Translations under genes and position numbers: made by a program | Shown: positions 1 through 8,405 of the stretch, piece by piece | Position numbering within the stretch: position 1 is the stretch's first letter | Layout: each line of letters starts with the position of its first letter | Assembly: GCF_016031625.1 (NCBI RefSeq) | Contig: NZ_JACCHP010000016.1 | Location: 62,001-126,000, forward strand | Length of the DNA: 64,000 bases | Direction: 5' to 3' | From: Bradyrhizobium agreste | GTDB taxonomy: Bacteria; Pseudomonadota; Alphaproteobacteria; Rhizobiales; Xanthobacteraceae | Notes under the pieces: model-generated | What the model was told of the DNA's origin: nothing | Seen by the model: the letters and a program-made list of their open reading frames with translations, nothing else | Database searches by the model: none

Positions 1-348
1 AGAGCGTGTGCTGGAGCGTCTACCAGCAGCACGCGTTTCGAACTGCGTTTACGAACTATCACTGCCGTCTTCGTATACGGGCTAGTCCGTCTATCCCGCC
101 GTTCCGATCAGCACGACTTCAGCACCTAAGCCGCGACGATCACCTCTCTTCAGCTTGCGTCCCGCATACGGCCGCCGCGCCCCCGCAGCGGGGGGCGGAC
201 CGACCACAACGCTTATACAGGAAGCCGACGGCCGTCGAACTTCGTTATGCGCCGGTGATCTCATCTCGCCTAGTGGTCCACGGCGCCGCGTGACAATCGG
301 CGACGAAATAGAAGCAGGCCCTCTTCAGGGGCAACGGAACTGCGACCG
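1..348. other. Left edge, no supported gene
   Basis: I see no convincing coding region. The last ~90 bases (from about 260) resemble the sequence upstream of the second LuxR-HTH copy near 15840-15900, so the long duplication described below begins about here. Confidence 0.5.
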
Positions 349-558
349 TTACTCAAGAAGACCCAGACGCCGCGCCTTGACGACGCACTGGGTCCGGCTG
401 GTCGTTTCCAGCTTTCGCATCGCATTCTTGATATGAAAGTTGACGGTGTTATCGCTCACGCCCAGGATGACTGCAATCGCCCAGGATGACTTCCCCTCCT
501 CCACCCATCGCAAACACTGTCTCTCCCGTTCCGACAGCACAACCTCTTCATCCGCCAT
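349..558 (-). CDS. LuxR-type HTH-only regulator, copy A
   Basis: A 69-residue protein that is only the DNA-binding C-terminal domain of a LuxR-family regulator: ERERQCLRWVEEGKSSWAI, then VSDNTVNFHIKNAMRKL, then a TSRTQCVVKARRLGL tail. No autoinducer-binding or receiver domain precedes it. I chose the ATG at 558 because the copy at 16025-16234 has the same MAD start and the same CCAGGAGAAA ribosome binding site just upstream; a longer frame exists but is not conserved. The gene is divergent from pepM, with a palindrome between them, so it may control the phosphonate genes or compete with a full-length LuxR protein at their promoter (inference). It could also be a decayed full-length regulator that is still translated. 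The two copies differ at several residues, yet both keep an open frame, start and ribosome site. Confidence 0.72.
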   Translation of the reverse strand: MADEEVVLSERERQCLRWVEEGKSSWAIAVILGVSDNTVNFHIKNAMRKLETTSRTQCVVKARRLGLLE

Positions 559-1085
559 GAATTTCTCCTGGAGCCGAGAGGCCAAGAACGAGATCAGCAA
601 GTGCCATGCCACTCAGTGACACCCGCAAATTCTCGCGCCAGGACAAGTTCTTGGGAGATTGCCGGTCCGTTCTCGGGAGACTGCCATCGAACTGCAGCCT
701 TCTCGACGGGATTGCGACATATGTCTCAACGCAATAGCAGCATTTACGACAATCGTAGCAGTCGATATTTCAACATCTGTGTGAGCTGGATATCACCCTT
801 TGACCAGGCGCTCTTCCCGCCAGGGCTGAATGCTCTGTGAAGGGCCGTAGCACGGGGCTCGCGAGCCCAGATCTTTCACTTGCACCAAAGCTTTCCTTTC
901 CAGCGTGTCGGCTCGACGCTCATCGACCATAACGATTGGCTAGCGTTCGGCGCCAATCCTATGGCGATCATGCAAGCTTTTACGCCCCAATAAACTACCA
1001 ACGCTGGTCATTGATCGACATCACGACAAAACAATATGAATAGTGAAGTTTGCGCCAATCGAAGCTCGGCTTTCAGGATTTCTGT
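559..1085. promoter_or_regulatory. Divergent luxR-HTH/pepM control region
   Basis: About 530 bases without a convincing gene lie between the divergent LuxR-HTH gene and pepM. The region is well conserved in copy B (16235-16745), including stretches with no coding capacity, as expected of a regulatory region. It carries the palindrome listed separately and an AGGA sequence about eight bases before the pepM start at 1086. I cannot place -35/-10 boxes with confidence. Confidence 0.5.
716..725. promoter_or_regulatory. Palindrome GACATATGTC, candidate LuxR-type operator A
   Basis: A perfect 10-base palindrome, part of a looser 16-base dyad TGCGACATATGTCTCA. It is conserved in copy B as a 12-base perfect palindrome at 16375-16386. 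Its place between a LuxR-type HTH gene and pepM, and its size, fit a lux-box-like site. The regulator assignment is inference. Confidence 0.45.
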
Positions 1086-2012
1086 ATGCAGTATCAGCCA
1101 CAATCCGTGCGGCCAAACGCAGGTCATCAATGCACTCGTCCGTCGTCTGTCGAAATGCTTCGCGCCCAGGTGTGCTCGAATGATGATCTGTCGTTTTTGA
1201 TGGAAGCGCATGATGGCCTGTCTGCCACGATCGCCCAGCGCTCGGGATTCAAGGGGCTCTGGGCCTCTGGTTTGTCGATTGCCAGTTCGCTCGGCTATCG
1301 CGATGCCAATGAAGCTTCATGGACCCAGCTCGTCCAGAGCGTCGAACGCATAGTGGACTCGACCGATTTACCTGTGCTCGTTGACGGTGACGGGGGCTTC
1401 GGCAATTTCAACAATGCTCGCCTCCTCACACGAAAACTTCATCAGGCTGGCGCGGCGGGCGTTTCGCTTGAGGACAGCTGCTTCCCGAAGATGAACTCGC
1501 TCATTGGTGAGCGGCATCCGCTCGCCGATATCGATGAATTCGCCGGTCGCCTGCGGGCTGTGAAAGATACGGTCGCTGAACACCTTGTTCTCGTGGCTAG
1601 GATCGAAGCGCTGATCGCTGGACATGGATTGAACGAAGCCATCTTGCGTGCTCATGCCTATGCCGAGGCAGGCGCCGATGCAATCTTGATTCACTCGCGA
1701 AAAAGTACCGCATACGAAATGCTTTCGTTTGTCAGCGAGTGGCGGAACCGGCTACCCGTTGTGATTGTTCCGACGACCTACTATCGAACGCCAGTGTCAA
1801 CTTTTCGCGATGCGGGGATCTCCACGGTCATCTGGGCCAATCACTCTATGCGAGCTGCAGCAGCTGCAATGCGGCGTGTCTGCGATAGCATCGCAGCTCA
1901 CGAGAGCGTTGCGAGCATTGAATCTCATATCGCCCCCGTCAGCGAGATCTTCGAGCTCCTGAGGTACGACGAACTCGCATTGGCCGAAAAACGATATCTG
2001 CAGCCCCGCTAA
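1086..2012 (+). CDS. pepM: Phosphoenolpyruvate mutase (PEP to phosphonopyruvate)
   Basis: 308 residues of the isocitrate lyase/PEP mutase TIM-barrel family, alignable by eye over its whole length to PEP mutase (WASGLSIASSLGYRDANEAS; VDGDGGFGNFNNA; ARIEALIAGHGL; VVIVPTTYY). The enzyme makes the C-P bond of phosphonopyruvate from PEP. Visible active-site residues are D73, the Mg-binding D100 and D102, E129, N137, S138 and R172. One oddity is that the diagnostic gate motif EDKx5NS reads EDSCFPKMNS, so the first Lys is Ser131 while the second Lys (K135) is kept; copy B has the same change. I chose ATG 1086 over 1050 because copy B starts at the matching ATG. The nucleotidyltransferase follows 310 bases downstream on the same strand. 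No phosphonopyruvate decarboxylase is visible. A related phosphonopyruvate hydrolase-type activity is the main alternative. Confidence 0.9.
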   Translation: MQYQPQSVRPNAGHQCTRPSSVEMLRAQVCSNDDLSFLMEAHDGLSATIAQRSGFKGLWASGLSIASSLGYRDANEASWTQLVQSVERIVDSTDLPVLVDGDGGFGNFNNARLLTRKLHQAGAAGVSLEDSCFPKMNSLIGERHPLADIDEFAGRLRAVKDTVAEHLVLVARIEALIAGHGLNEAILRAHAYAEAGADAILIHSRKSTAYEMLSFVSEWRNRLPVVIVPTTYYRTPVSTFRDAGISTVIWANHSMRAAAAAMRRVCDSIAAHESVASIESHIAPVSEIFELLRYDELALAEKRYLQPR

Positions 2013-2322
2013 TCTATGGTGACAGGTTTTGTCTTTTAAGGTTGCTCTCTTGAAAGCCCGCGCGATGCGAACACCCCTCGCCTCTCGTCAGTCTTGCTTC
2101 AGTGTCAACCAACAGGCAGTCAACTTTGTAATCCTTGTAACGCTCTGACGCGGCGGAACAGCTTTCCCCTGCCACTTGGTAAGAAAGCCCTATCCGCGGA
2201 TGACGATCATACCGACGTGTTTCAATCTTCGGGGCCATCTGACAGGTCTGCGGCGGTCCGCAAGACTGAACAGAGACGTTCGAAACGCTCGCGCGTCATA
2301 CACGGGATAGAAAGCGAATGAA
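2013..2322. other. pepM to nucleotidyltransferase spacer
   Basis: 310 bases with no supported gene. The equivalent stretch is missing from copy B, where pepM is joined directly to the nucleotidyltransferase by a deletion. The downstream gene may be transcribed from pepM. Confidence 0.4.
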
Positions 2323-3093
2323 ATGCCTGCGAATCCTCCCAAGAATGCTGTCATTCTTGCCGCTGGAGTTGGCTCTCGTCTGCGGCCGCTAACGGAGCTA
2401 AACCCGAAACCTCTAGTCCAAGTTCATGGCACTCCCATCCTGCACAACGCGCTACATAACCTTGGGCGTGTCGGCGTGGAACAGGTGACGATTGTTGTCG
2501 GGTATCGCAAAGAGGCGATCCAAGACGCCTGCGGCAGCCGCTTTGGCGGCGTTGCAATCAAATACGTCGAATCCCCTGTTTACGACCGTACTGGGAGCGC
2601 GTATTCGCTCTGGCAGGCGCGTGACGCGCTCGCTTCCGGGGACCACTTCCTTCTTGAGGGCGACGTCTTCTTCGAGGAAAATGTATTGCGGCAGCTGCTC
2701 ATCAGTGAAGCGCCCGACGCGGCTGCTGTCGCTCCCTTCCCCGAGCTGATGCAGGGATCAGCGGTCCTGTTGTCCGATCTTGGCTTCATTTCAGAGTTTC
2801 GTTTGAAACAAACAGCGAGAAATCTCATCGCGGGTGACCCGCCTCTTTACAAGACGATGAATCTGTTACGGCTGTCCGCGTCTACTCTGCGGACAGAGGT
2901 TATTCCGGCCCTAGACGATATGATCAAGTCCGGAGCTATCCAAGCCTACACCGAGGAGCTACTTTCCTTTCTCGTGGAAACACAAGGCCTGCTGCTTGCT
3001 GCGGTGAGATGCGATGATCTCAGGTGGTACGAAATCGACGACGCGGAAGATCTGCGTACCGCCGAACGCATCTTCGCAAGAGCCGACGTTTGA
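2323..3093 (+). CDS. LicC/PntC-like sugar-phosphate-type nucleotidyltransferase
   Basis: 256 residues, about the usual length of LicC-type CTP:phosphocholine cytidylyltransferases. The N-terminal nucleotide-binding signature is at residues 12-32 (LAAGVGSRLRPLT, then NPKPLV), the metal-binding acidic motif is LEGDVFFEE near 111-119, and the C-terminal WYEIDDAEDL motif is typical of the family. It should transfer a nucleotide from CTP (or another NTP) to a phosphorylated or phosphonylated head group. Placed directly after pepM, the likely substrate is 2-aminoethylphosphonate or a similar phosphonate, giving a CMP-phosphonate; nucleotidyltransferases of this type are known partners and fusion partners of PEP mutase. 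A broken paralog lies at 17203-17773, upstream of a CDP-alcohol phosphatidyltransferase that would use such a product. Substrate choice is inference; phosphocholine is the alternative. Confidence 0.85.
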   Translation: MPANPPKNAVILAAGVGSRLRPLTELNPKPLVQVHGTPILHNALHNLGRVGVEQVTIVVGYRKEAIQDACGSRFGGVAIKYVESPVYDRTGSAYSLWQARDALASGDHFLLEGDVFFEENVLRQLLISEAPDAAAVAPFPELMQGSAVLLSDLGFISEFRLKQTARNLIAGDPPLYKTMNLLRLSASTLRTEVIPALDDMIKSGAIQAYTEELLSFLVETQGLLLAAVRCDDLRWYEIDDAEDLRTAERIFARADV

Positions 3094-3121
3094 TCCAACC
3101 GCGCAGGGCGAGGTTCACGAC

Positions 3122-3189
3122 CGAGTTGGCGCCAGAGAATTTGTCCAGCGGTCCGAGAGTGCGTTTCGCCGGAAAGTAGCTATGCGCAA
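3122..3189. repeat. 68-bp direct repeat, left copy
   Basis: Almost identical (one difference seen) to 3630-3697. The right copy lies inside the phnF-like pseudogene, where it encodes the AHSYFPAKRT segment on the minus strand, so this left copy is a displaced fragment of the same gene, about 500 bases away. Confidence 0.85.
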
Positions 3190-3311
3190 CGATCACGGAA
3201 GATTTGACGCTGCGCCTCTTCACGACCTGCGGCTGCCTCCGATACCGGCCGTGTAATGATGCCAAGCCCGCCAGCTTGATGGGGCCGCAACCAACGCGGC
3301 CGCTGATTGCC

Positions 3312-4010
3312 TCAGATGATTTCGAAAGCAGATGATTTCGATTTGCTCGCTTGCGCTTTTCCGGATCGAGGCTTTCCTGTAAGCGGCTGCTCCGCGGAAC
3401 TAATCTCTTTAAAATCGAATCTGAAGCTGATTCTTGGTGCGCACAGTACATTCTCGCCAAATTTGATCGGAATACCCCCGGAGCAGTCAAGGCTCTCTTT
3501 GACGAAGACCGGCGCCGAAGTGGACATTCCAAGCAGGCGCGCCTCCTGCGCAGAGGGCAGACGTGCGCTTATCGTCACCCACTGTCGCGAGTAGTCGTCA
3601 ATTCCGATGCGCCTGAGAGCAGTCGAGATCGAGTTGGCGCCAGAGAATTTGTCCAGCGGTCCGGGAGTGCGTTTCGCCGGAAAGTAGCTATGCGCAATGA
3701 CGATTGGGATCTCGTCCTGATAGCTCAGTGTGTCGATGCGCAGCACATCGTCACGAGCCCGCAAGTCGAGTAGCCGGCGAGCCGCTCGTCTGCCTTTATC
3801 GTTGCAGCAGACAGGATCTTACGACGTGCCAGGCGGCCTTGCGAGATGAGATTATCGGTCAGCCGGGTTTGAGAGGAGAGCAGATAAGATGTTGGATGTT
3901 CGACAACGAGGTGCCTCTCCCCTGCTCGACACGTAGCAGTCCCTCCTGCTGGCGAACTGCGGCGCGTATGACGGTGGCCCAGCGTCATGTTGATCTTGGC
4001 CCAAGGGGTG
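3312..4010 (-). pseudogene. phnF: PhnF-like GntR/UTRA regulator, frameshifted
   Basis: Read on the minus strand, this is the remnant of a GntR-family regulator with a UTRA effector domain that most resembles PhnF, the phosphonate-metabolism regulator. The HTH end is recognisable (RHTRR, then QEGLLRVEQGRGT in another frame, then VVEHPTSYLLSSQTRLTDNL). The UTRA domain follows in a third frame (VLRIDTLSYQDEIPIVIAHSYFP, then TISARLPSAQEARLLGM and PVFVKESLDC). At least three frameshifts separate these pieces, for example near 3770 and 3920, and the first part of the HTH is not recognisable. It sits just downstream of the pepM/nucleotidyltransferase pair and converges on it, so it was probably their former regulator or came from a neighbouring phosphonate-use locus. 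The family call rests on my recall of PhnF-type sequences. Confidence 0.7.
3630..3697. repeat. 68-bp direct repeat, right copy
   Basis: Partner of 3122-3189, located inside the phnF-like pseudogene. It probably marks a tandem duplication and rearrangement that helped break that gene. Confidence 0.85.
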
Positions 4011-4354
4011 AGTAGGCCGGGGCCCTTAAGCATCGATCGCGTCGTTGGCCCAAAGCAACGGCAGAGCCAAAGTCCTCAGGCATACTCAGTATACTCCGGA
4101 TTCTTTGTTGACCCCAGAACTGGTAGCAGAACTCGGTTCAGCTTTGACGTATTCTGTAGGCAAAGTCGGTGGCTGGCGACCAGAGCCTCGACCTATGGGC
4201 GGCCGGCAGTGAAACCGATGTTTGACGCCACCAGTGTCTCGAGAGCGGTCATGCAAGATAGCGTCACAATTTCGATCACGAGCTGGAAGCCGGGCGATGG
4301 ATTTTTAGCATCTCGACTGGTGAACCTGAACCGCCAGGTCACGGATGAGACATG
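4011..4354. other. No supported gene
   Basis: 344 bases between the phnF remnant and a small hypothetical gene. Nothing recognisable was seen; the missing start of the phnF remnant may have occupied its left part. Confidence 0.4.
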
Positions 4355-4585
4355 ATGACTCAGCTCTGCGAGCCTCCGTCGCGTGGCTCGGCACCGCCGA
4401 TTGTTTTTGTTGGCAGGAACCGACGCGGTAACTGGGTCGCCCGTGAACAAAGGGGCTGCTTTGGCGGCCTTTTTGTCAACCGCGCCCAAGCTTTGAAATA
4501 CGCTTTTGTCGAGAACGGCCGCCATCCAGAGAGCATAATCGAGGTGACGCGTGAGATCGAACTCGATTTTCGGACCGATCCATGA
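4355..4585 (+). CDS. Small conserved rhizobial hypothetical protein
   Basis: 76 residues with the core PPIVFVGRNRRGNWVAREQ, then CFGGLFVNRAQALKYAF and ENGRHPESIIEVTREIELD. This pattern (FVG-x-x-RGNWV-x-x-Q, GGLFVNRAEAL-x-F, ENG) resembles a family of short cytosolic proteins that I associate with Bradyrhizobium, often on plasmids and islands, with no known function. No transmembrane segment or metal site is visible. Two ATGs lie side by side at 4352 and 4355; I cannot decide between them. It stands alone between remnants, with no evident operon partner. Confidence 0.55.
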   Translation: MTQLCEPPSRGSAPPIVFVGRNRRGNWVAREQRGCFGGLFVNRAQALKYAFVENGRHPESIIEVTREIELDFRTDP

Positions 4586-6004
4586 ACTACATGCAAAGAG
4601 CGTAGGCGTTGGCCGCCTGCCCCCATGACCGGAATCCCATCACTCATGTCGTGATAGCCTCGTGTGATGATCAGATTTCAAGCTGTGGCGTCATCCGACC
4701 TGGACCTCGTAATATTCTGTGAGCAGCGGTTACTCAGGCCATTTATTCACGAACAAAGTTGACGGCTTTAGAGGTAAAGCTCGCTATAAGCCAGCCTACC
4801 CGATTCCTTCATTTTCTATCAAGTCTCTGAGGGTCTGCGCTCGACACACCGCTAAGCCTCGACCGAAAAGGCAGGCAAATCGCACGCTTGCGAGCTTTGG
4901 TCTTCTCAGCGATGAGAGGACCCGAGGCACAAGGCAATCAGCTGCTGATCGAAGAGAGGACCCGCGGACGGAAGTATTACGGCGTGACCCTCCCTTTCTG
5001 CCCATCGACCGCGAGATTGCCGCTGCTGAGATTGGTCGACTTGAAGTAAGCACCGGACGGGTCGCCTGGCGTCGCGCCGCAATAGCTATATCTGCCGATA
5101 CCGCCTCCCGGTCCAGGCGTTACGAAATCTCCTCAATGCCAGGCGGGCCACCGTTTCCACCGCCGCCACCGTTGCTGCCTCCCCCCGATCTAACCCGCGG
5201 AAGAGAAACACAATGTTCAGCAGACCAGGTGGGATTGGCCCGCTTGGATGGACCAGTTCGCCTACCACGACATACACGTCTTGGAGCTGCTTAGTGAATG
5301 CCCCAAGGCCGGGTCCGCCAGGCCCCAAGGATAGCCAGATTTCGTTTCTGTTTGTCTCGCTGGAATGATCCCCGCCCGTTGCATCGGGTGCTCCAGGGCT
5401 CCCGTTACCGGCGCTGAGCTTCGAACTGTGTTTCTAGATAATACTGTAGGCACCGGGCCTGGTAACTTTGATCCGTTGCGCTGCCAGTACAATCGAGGGA
5501 GCGTCAAGTTTGGTCATACTCATTCGTGCTACTTCGCAGAACGCGATCTGATCGGTCTTGATGATCTGTTGTGAATACTTTTCCTCTACCGAGATCAGGA
5601 TAAGCGTTTGCGTCAGGGCGCGACCTTGATCGCGCCAGCAATCTCCGCCGGTGGAGTTCCGACTGCTGGTTTGCGCCGGCTCATTCATCAGGACTGCAAG
5701 TCCATTTCGTTGAATGGAGGACCATCGGCTCCCTGGCAGTCAGCCTCTTTGCCTTTGGATCGCGGCCATTTGCGCGAATGGGCAGCGAAATCGAACGGCT
5801 GCCGAGCCAGTGGAACGGCTGAGCGTCGGTCAGCGCTCGCAAAACCTGCGCCGCCGCAAATTGATAGACGGTCGACATAGCGTCAGGCGAACAACGATTC
5901 GGTGACACGCACCGAATAGCTCGATCGAAAACCTCCAACTTTGTGAATTTTTATGTAGGTTATAGGCAGTGGTTTGATGACCATCGAAATGGCTGCCTTC
6001 GCGC
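4586..6004. other. Gene-poor stretch
   Basis: About 1.4 kb in which I see only short, unconserved open frames on both strands. A proline-rich frame near 5150-5200 is low-complexity codon bias rather than a gene. The last 44 bases (5961-6004) are the conserved leader shared with the second small XRE gene. Confidence 0.45.
5961..6004 (+). promoter_or_regulatory. Conserved leader of XRE gene A (shared with 9433-9476)
   Basis: 33 of 44 bases match the 44 bases directly upstream of the second XRE gene with no gap, both ending GCGC before the ATG. It probably contains the promoter or autoregulatory operator. Confidence 0.5.
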
Positions 6005-6286
6005 ATGAGAGCTCGTGCGCTTGTGGCTTACAATGTGCGCCGGATCCGCGTCGAGCGCGGTATTCCGCAAGAGCAATTGGCCTACGATGCAGGTGTTGAT
6101 CGCTCCTATATGAGCGGACTGGAGCGCCAGCAGGCGAACCCGACAATCGATCTTCTTGATCGTCTTGCCGACACGCTCGGTGTTGCTGTCTCCGAGCTGT
6201 TTGTTCGGCCATCCAAGGGTGCGCCGCCGCCCGCCACCTTACCTAAAGGTCGCAAGCCCAAGGCGGCACGCCGCAAAAGGACCTAG
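6005..6286 (+). CDS. Small XRE-family HTH regulator A
   Basis: 93 residues made of a single XRE/Cro helix-turn-helix (NVRRIRVERGIPQEQLAYDAG, VDRSYMSGLERQQANPTIDLL, LADTLGVAVSELF) and a basic, proline-rich tail (PKGRKPKAARRKRT). It binds DNA and is probably autoregulated. A close paralog lies at 9477-9758 with a related 44-base leader. The FseA/QseM-like genes lie between the two copies; in rhizobial ICEs a small XRE-family protein (QseC) controls qseM, so one of these may be that regulator, though neither is directly divergent from it (inference). The start is fixed by the paralog's matching ATG. Confidence 0.82.
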   Translation: MRARALVAYNVRRIRVERGIPQEQLAYDAGVDRSYMSGLERQQANPTIDLLDRLADTLGVAVSELFVRPSKGAPPPATLPKGRKPKAARRKRT

Positions 6287-6452
6287 TCCCTCTGACAGGA
6301 CCGAGCCGTGAACGCCGATCTTGTGCGGTACTGGACCAAGTATGAAGGCGCTCCCACGCGGATTTTGTGCGCAGCCGAGCCTTGATTCGCGGCGATCCCG
6401 CCATGGACATCGAATAATGTGATGGATGTTCAATCTGGCGCCGGAGCAGACA

Positions 6453-7361
6453 ATGGCGGCTCAAGACGATGAAGTTCCTCTAAACGCCATCCGCGCGTTT
6501 GTGATCGTCGCCCGCGAAGGCAGCGTCACGCGCGCCGCCAGCAGCTTGGGAACGACTCAAAGCTCGGTCAGCCGTTATTTGTCCGTCCTGCGGGACTATC
6601 TCGGTGCGGACCTCATCGAGCGGCGCGGCCGACGCAGTCATTTGACCGAGTTCGGAAGACTATTTGCTAACGCAGTCTCTGAACCGCTCGAGACAGTCGG
6701 CTTCACCGCCAAGAGAATGCGACGGCGGGCGGCCGCGGGCACCAATCGGATTGTCGTTCGCACATCACTATCGACTTTTGCTTCCTCGCTTCTGATTCCA
6801 AATCTGCAAGCATTCTCTGCTGAAGCTGGCGGTGTTATCGTGGACGTCGTCAGCTCGCTGTCGCCGCCGACATCTTCGGATGGCTACGATATATTGATTA
6901 CACGCGACCTTTCCGTCATCGAACCTGCCGATAGCTGGGAGATCTACAATGAGGAGCTGGTATGCGTGGGGCCGCCAAATCTAGTCGCGGGCAGAGAGCT
7001 CTCGATTGTTCGATCAACGCCGATACTGAACATCACATCTCGTCCCGACATCCTGCCGACATGGCTGAGGGCGATGAACCTGTCCTCAAACGACATCCGA
7101 GCGGGCGCGCGCTATGATCACAACTATCTTGCTCTGCCGGCAGTCATGACAGGAAAATGCCTTCTTGTCGCACCAGAAATCATCGTCAGTGATATGGTGC
7201 GAGGGGGCGCTTTGCAAATCATTCCCGGCTCACGCGCTCCAAGTGGCATGCAATATCGCGCCTATGCGGTGGATCGCAGCGAGCATCCCGAGATCGCTCG
7301 TTCTTTTTGCCGATGGGTTGCTCGTCTTTGCAAGAAGGCGACGCTAGCTCGGGCTACCTGA
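6453..7361 (+). CDS. LysR-type transcriptional regulator
   Basis: 302 residues from the ATG at 6453, preceded by a GGAGCAGACA ribosome site; an ATG at 6426 would add nine residues. The N-terminal winged HTH is typical (PLNAIRAFVIVAREGSVTRAA, TTQSSVSRYLSVLRDYLGA, LIERRGRRSHLTEFG). The effector-binding domain runs from about residue 90 to the end and resembles the GcvA/AmpR branch of the family (NLSSNDIRAGARYDHNYLALPA, GKCLLVAPE). It is full length and uninterrupted. LysR proteins usually control a divergent neighbour; here the upstream neighbour is a co-directional XRE gene and the downstream side is the convergent fseA-like gene, so the target is not evident. Confidence 0.87.
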   Translation: MAAQDDEVPLNAIRAFVIVAREGSVTRAASSLGTTQSSVSRYLSVLRDYLGADLIERRGRRSHLTEFGRLFANAVSEPLETVGFTAKRMRRRAAAGTNRIVVRTSLSTFASSLLIPNLQAFSAEAGGVIVDVVSSLSPPTSSDGYDILITRDLSVIEPADSWEIYNEELVCVGPPNLVAGRELSIVRSTPILNITSRPDILPTWLRAMNLSSNDIRAGARYDHNYLALPAVMTGKCLLVAPEIIVSDMVRGGALQIIPGSRAPSGMQYRAYAVDRSEHPEIARSFCRWVARLCKKATLARAT

Positions 7362-7624
7362 AACGCCTCTCCAGGTCTCCGCCATGACTCTGCGCCAGAT
7401 CGCTGTACCGCCCCCATTCATGTCGAGAGCCGTCAACCAGAAAGACAATCCGAACAAGGGGCGACGTCTTCCTTCCGGCTGCGATTACCTCTCGGTTGCA
7501 TTCATCCCGACGACAAGGGACAGAGTGAGAGATCGGAACGCAAAGATCTCCTGCTATCCGCCATCGTGCCATATCAGAAGAATGGCTTGGCAGAGCGGAG
7601 GTATGCCATTGATCGCCCGAGAGC

Positions 7625-8218
7625 TCATGAACTGTCATTCCTGCGTCGGCCCTTGTGGAGCAATGCGCGGCAGCGAAGGCGCATGAGGCGCCGCCCCAGC
7701 TTAACCAGTCGAATGGTTTGGGCGCGCAGTTCGTCTGTTTTCCAGCCCCGCTCGGCAATACGATGGCTTCCAAACAGACCTTGCGCGATTTGGCGATAGT
7801 TATTTCCTTCCTGCCATCCATCCAGTGCGCGCAGCGCGAGGATAAGGCGACGCCGCTTCAAAGCTGGCAAATCAAGAGGAGGCGTTCCGAGCGGCCGATG
7901 CTCAAGGGCGAGCCAAAATCGACGTGCGGCCTGCAAGCGAAGCTCGAAATCCGCGTCGAGCGGCAGATCGAGCACGACAACAGACCCACTCGCCGGAAGG
8001 CTCCTCAGCCAAAGGCGATGCTTCGCGCCTCCGAGCGGCACGATGGCGTGCCAGCCATCCGGCGCGCGACGAACGTCGCTGCCCGGCAGATTGCCGAAAT
8101 CGATCTGGTAGCTTTTGGGCGCCACGCAGTTGGCCGCCCGCACATGCAGTACGGTCGACAGCACTTCGGGTGCCCAGAAGACTGCTTGCTTGTCGAATGC
8201 CTTTTGCGGATCAGCTGG
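7625..8218 (-). CDS. fseA: FseA-like excision activator, C-terminal (DUF2285) part
   Basis: Open frame of about 197 codons continuing the upstream frame after a +1 shift at 8219-8222. It reads PADPQKAFDKQAVFWAPEV, then LSTVLHVRAANCV, a beta-rich segment, and a DUF2285-type HTH (RRLILALRALDGWQEGNNYRQIAQ and WKTDELRAQTIRLVKLG). No good independent start exists; the nearest is a GTG at 8164 inside the domain. In Mesorhizobium ICEMlSymR7A, msi172 and msi171 are joined by +1 programmed ribosomal frameshifting to make FseA, the activator of element excision, and the organisation here matches. The fused product would be about 260 residues. A random inactivating +1 indel is the alternative. Confidence 0.65.
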   Translation of the reverse strand, partial: PADPQKAFDKQAVFWAPEVLSTVLHVRAANCVAPKSYQIDFGNLPGSDVRRAPDGWHAIVPLGGAKHRLWLRSLPASGSVVVLDLPLDADFELRLQAARRFWLALEHRPLGTPPLDLPALKRRRLILALRALDGWQEGNNYRQIAQGLFGSHRIAERGWKTDELRAQTIRLVKLGRRLMRLRCRALLHKGRRRNDSS

Positions 8219-8222
8219 AAAA
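8211..8222 (-). promoter_or_regulatory. Candidate +1 programmed frameshift site
   Basis: On the minus strand TTT-TCC-AGC-TGA is read in frame 0. Skipping one T gives TTT-CCA-GCT-GAT and opens the DUF2285 frame (F-P-A-D). The amino-acid continuity across the skip is good, and a stop codon two codons downstream is typical of +1 sites. Confidence 0.55.
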
Positions 8223-8405
8223 CGAGAGCCCCCACTTCCGTCGCAACTGCTCCGTGGTTGCGCTGGATCGTTGGCGGCGAGACAAGCGCCTATAATCCTG
8301 ATGGTAATCGGGATCTCGGCGCAGCCACTCCCAGGCCACGTCGGCAGCTTCTGCCTTCTTGAGGTTGCTGTATGCTTCCTCAGATCTCCAGTCAGTACCC
8401 GGCAT
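8211..8405 (-). CDS. fseA: FseA-like excision activator, N-terminal part
   Basis: 64 residues from ATG 8405 to a TGA at 8213-8211 (DWRSEEAYSNLKKAEAADVAW, WLRRDPDYHQDYRRL, then LRRKWGLSFSS). The DWR...Y..L......AWEWLRR(D/N)P.Y..DY pattern is the N-terminal domain that normally precedes a DUF2285 domain in one protein. The frame ends four codons after the point where the downstream reading frame takes over, which puts the stop codon at the shift site, as in msi172 of the Mesorhizobium element. With the C-terminal part it would activate excision and transfer genes; alone it may be inactive. No excisionase or integrase gene is visible in this window. Confidence 0.65.
   Translation of the reverse strand: MPGTDWRSEEAYSNLKKAEAADVAWEWLRRDPDYHQDYRRLSRRQRSSATTEQLRRKWGLSFSS

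Larger units (their letters stand above)
280..1530. repeat. Long direct repeat, copy A (partner 15880-17197)
   Basis: The LuxR-HTH gene, the divergent intergenic region and the first half of pepM are repeated in the same order and orientation at 15880-17197, with scattered substitutions and small indels. The match ends in copy B inside pepM, at a deletion junction. The divergence means this is an old duplication or two separately acquired loci, not an assembly artefact. Confidence 0.85.

Noticed and set aside
4719..5294. Plus-strand frame of 191 codons with a proline run
   Set aside because: No domain, no conserved start, basic low-complexity composition; overlapping frames on the other strand are equally long.
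8205..8222. Treating the fseA-like frameshift as a simple pseudogene
   Set aside because: Position at a stop codon, +1 direction and intact frames on both sides match the known programmed frameshift in rhizobial ICEs better than random decay, though decay is not excluded.
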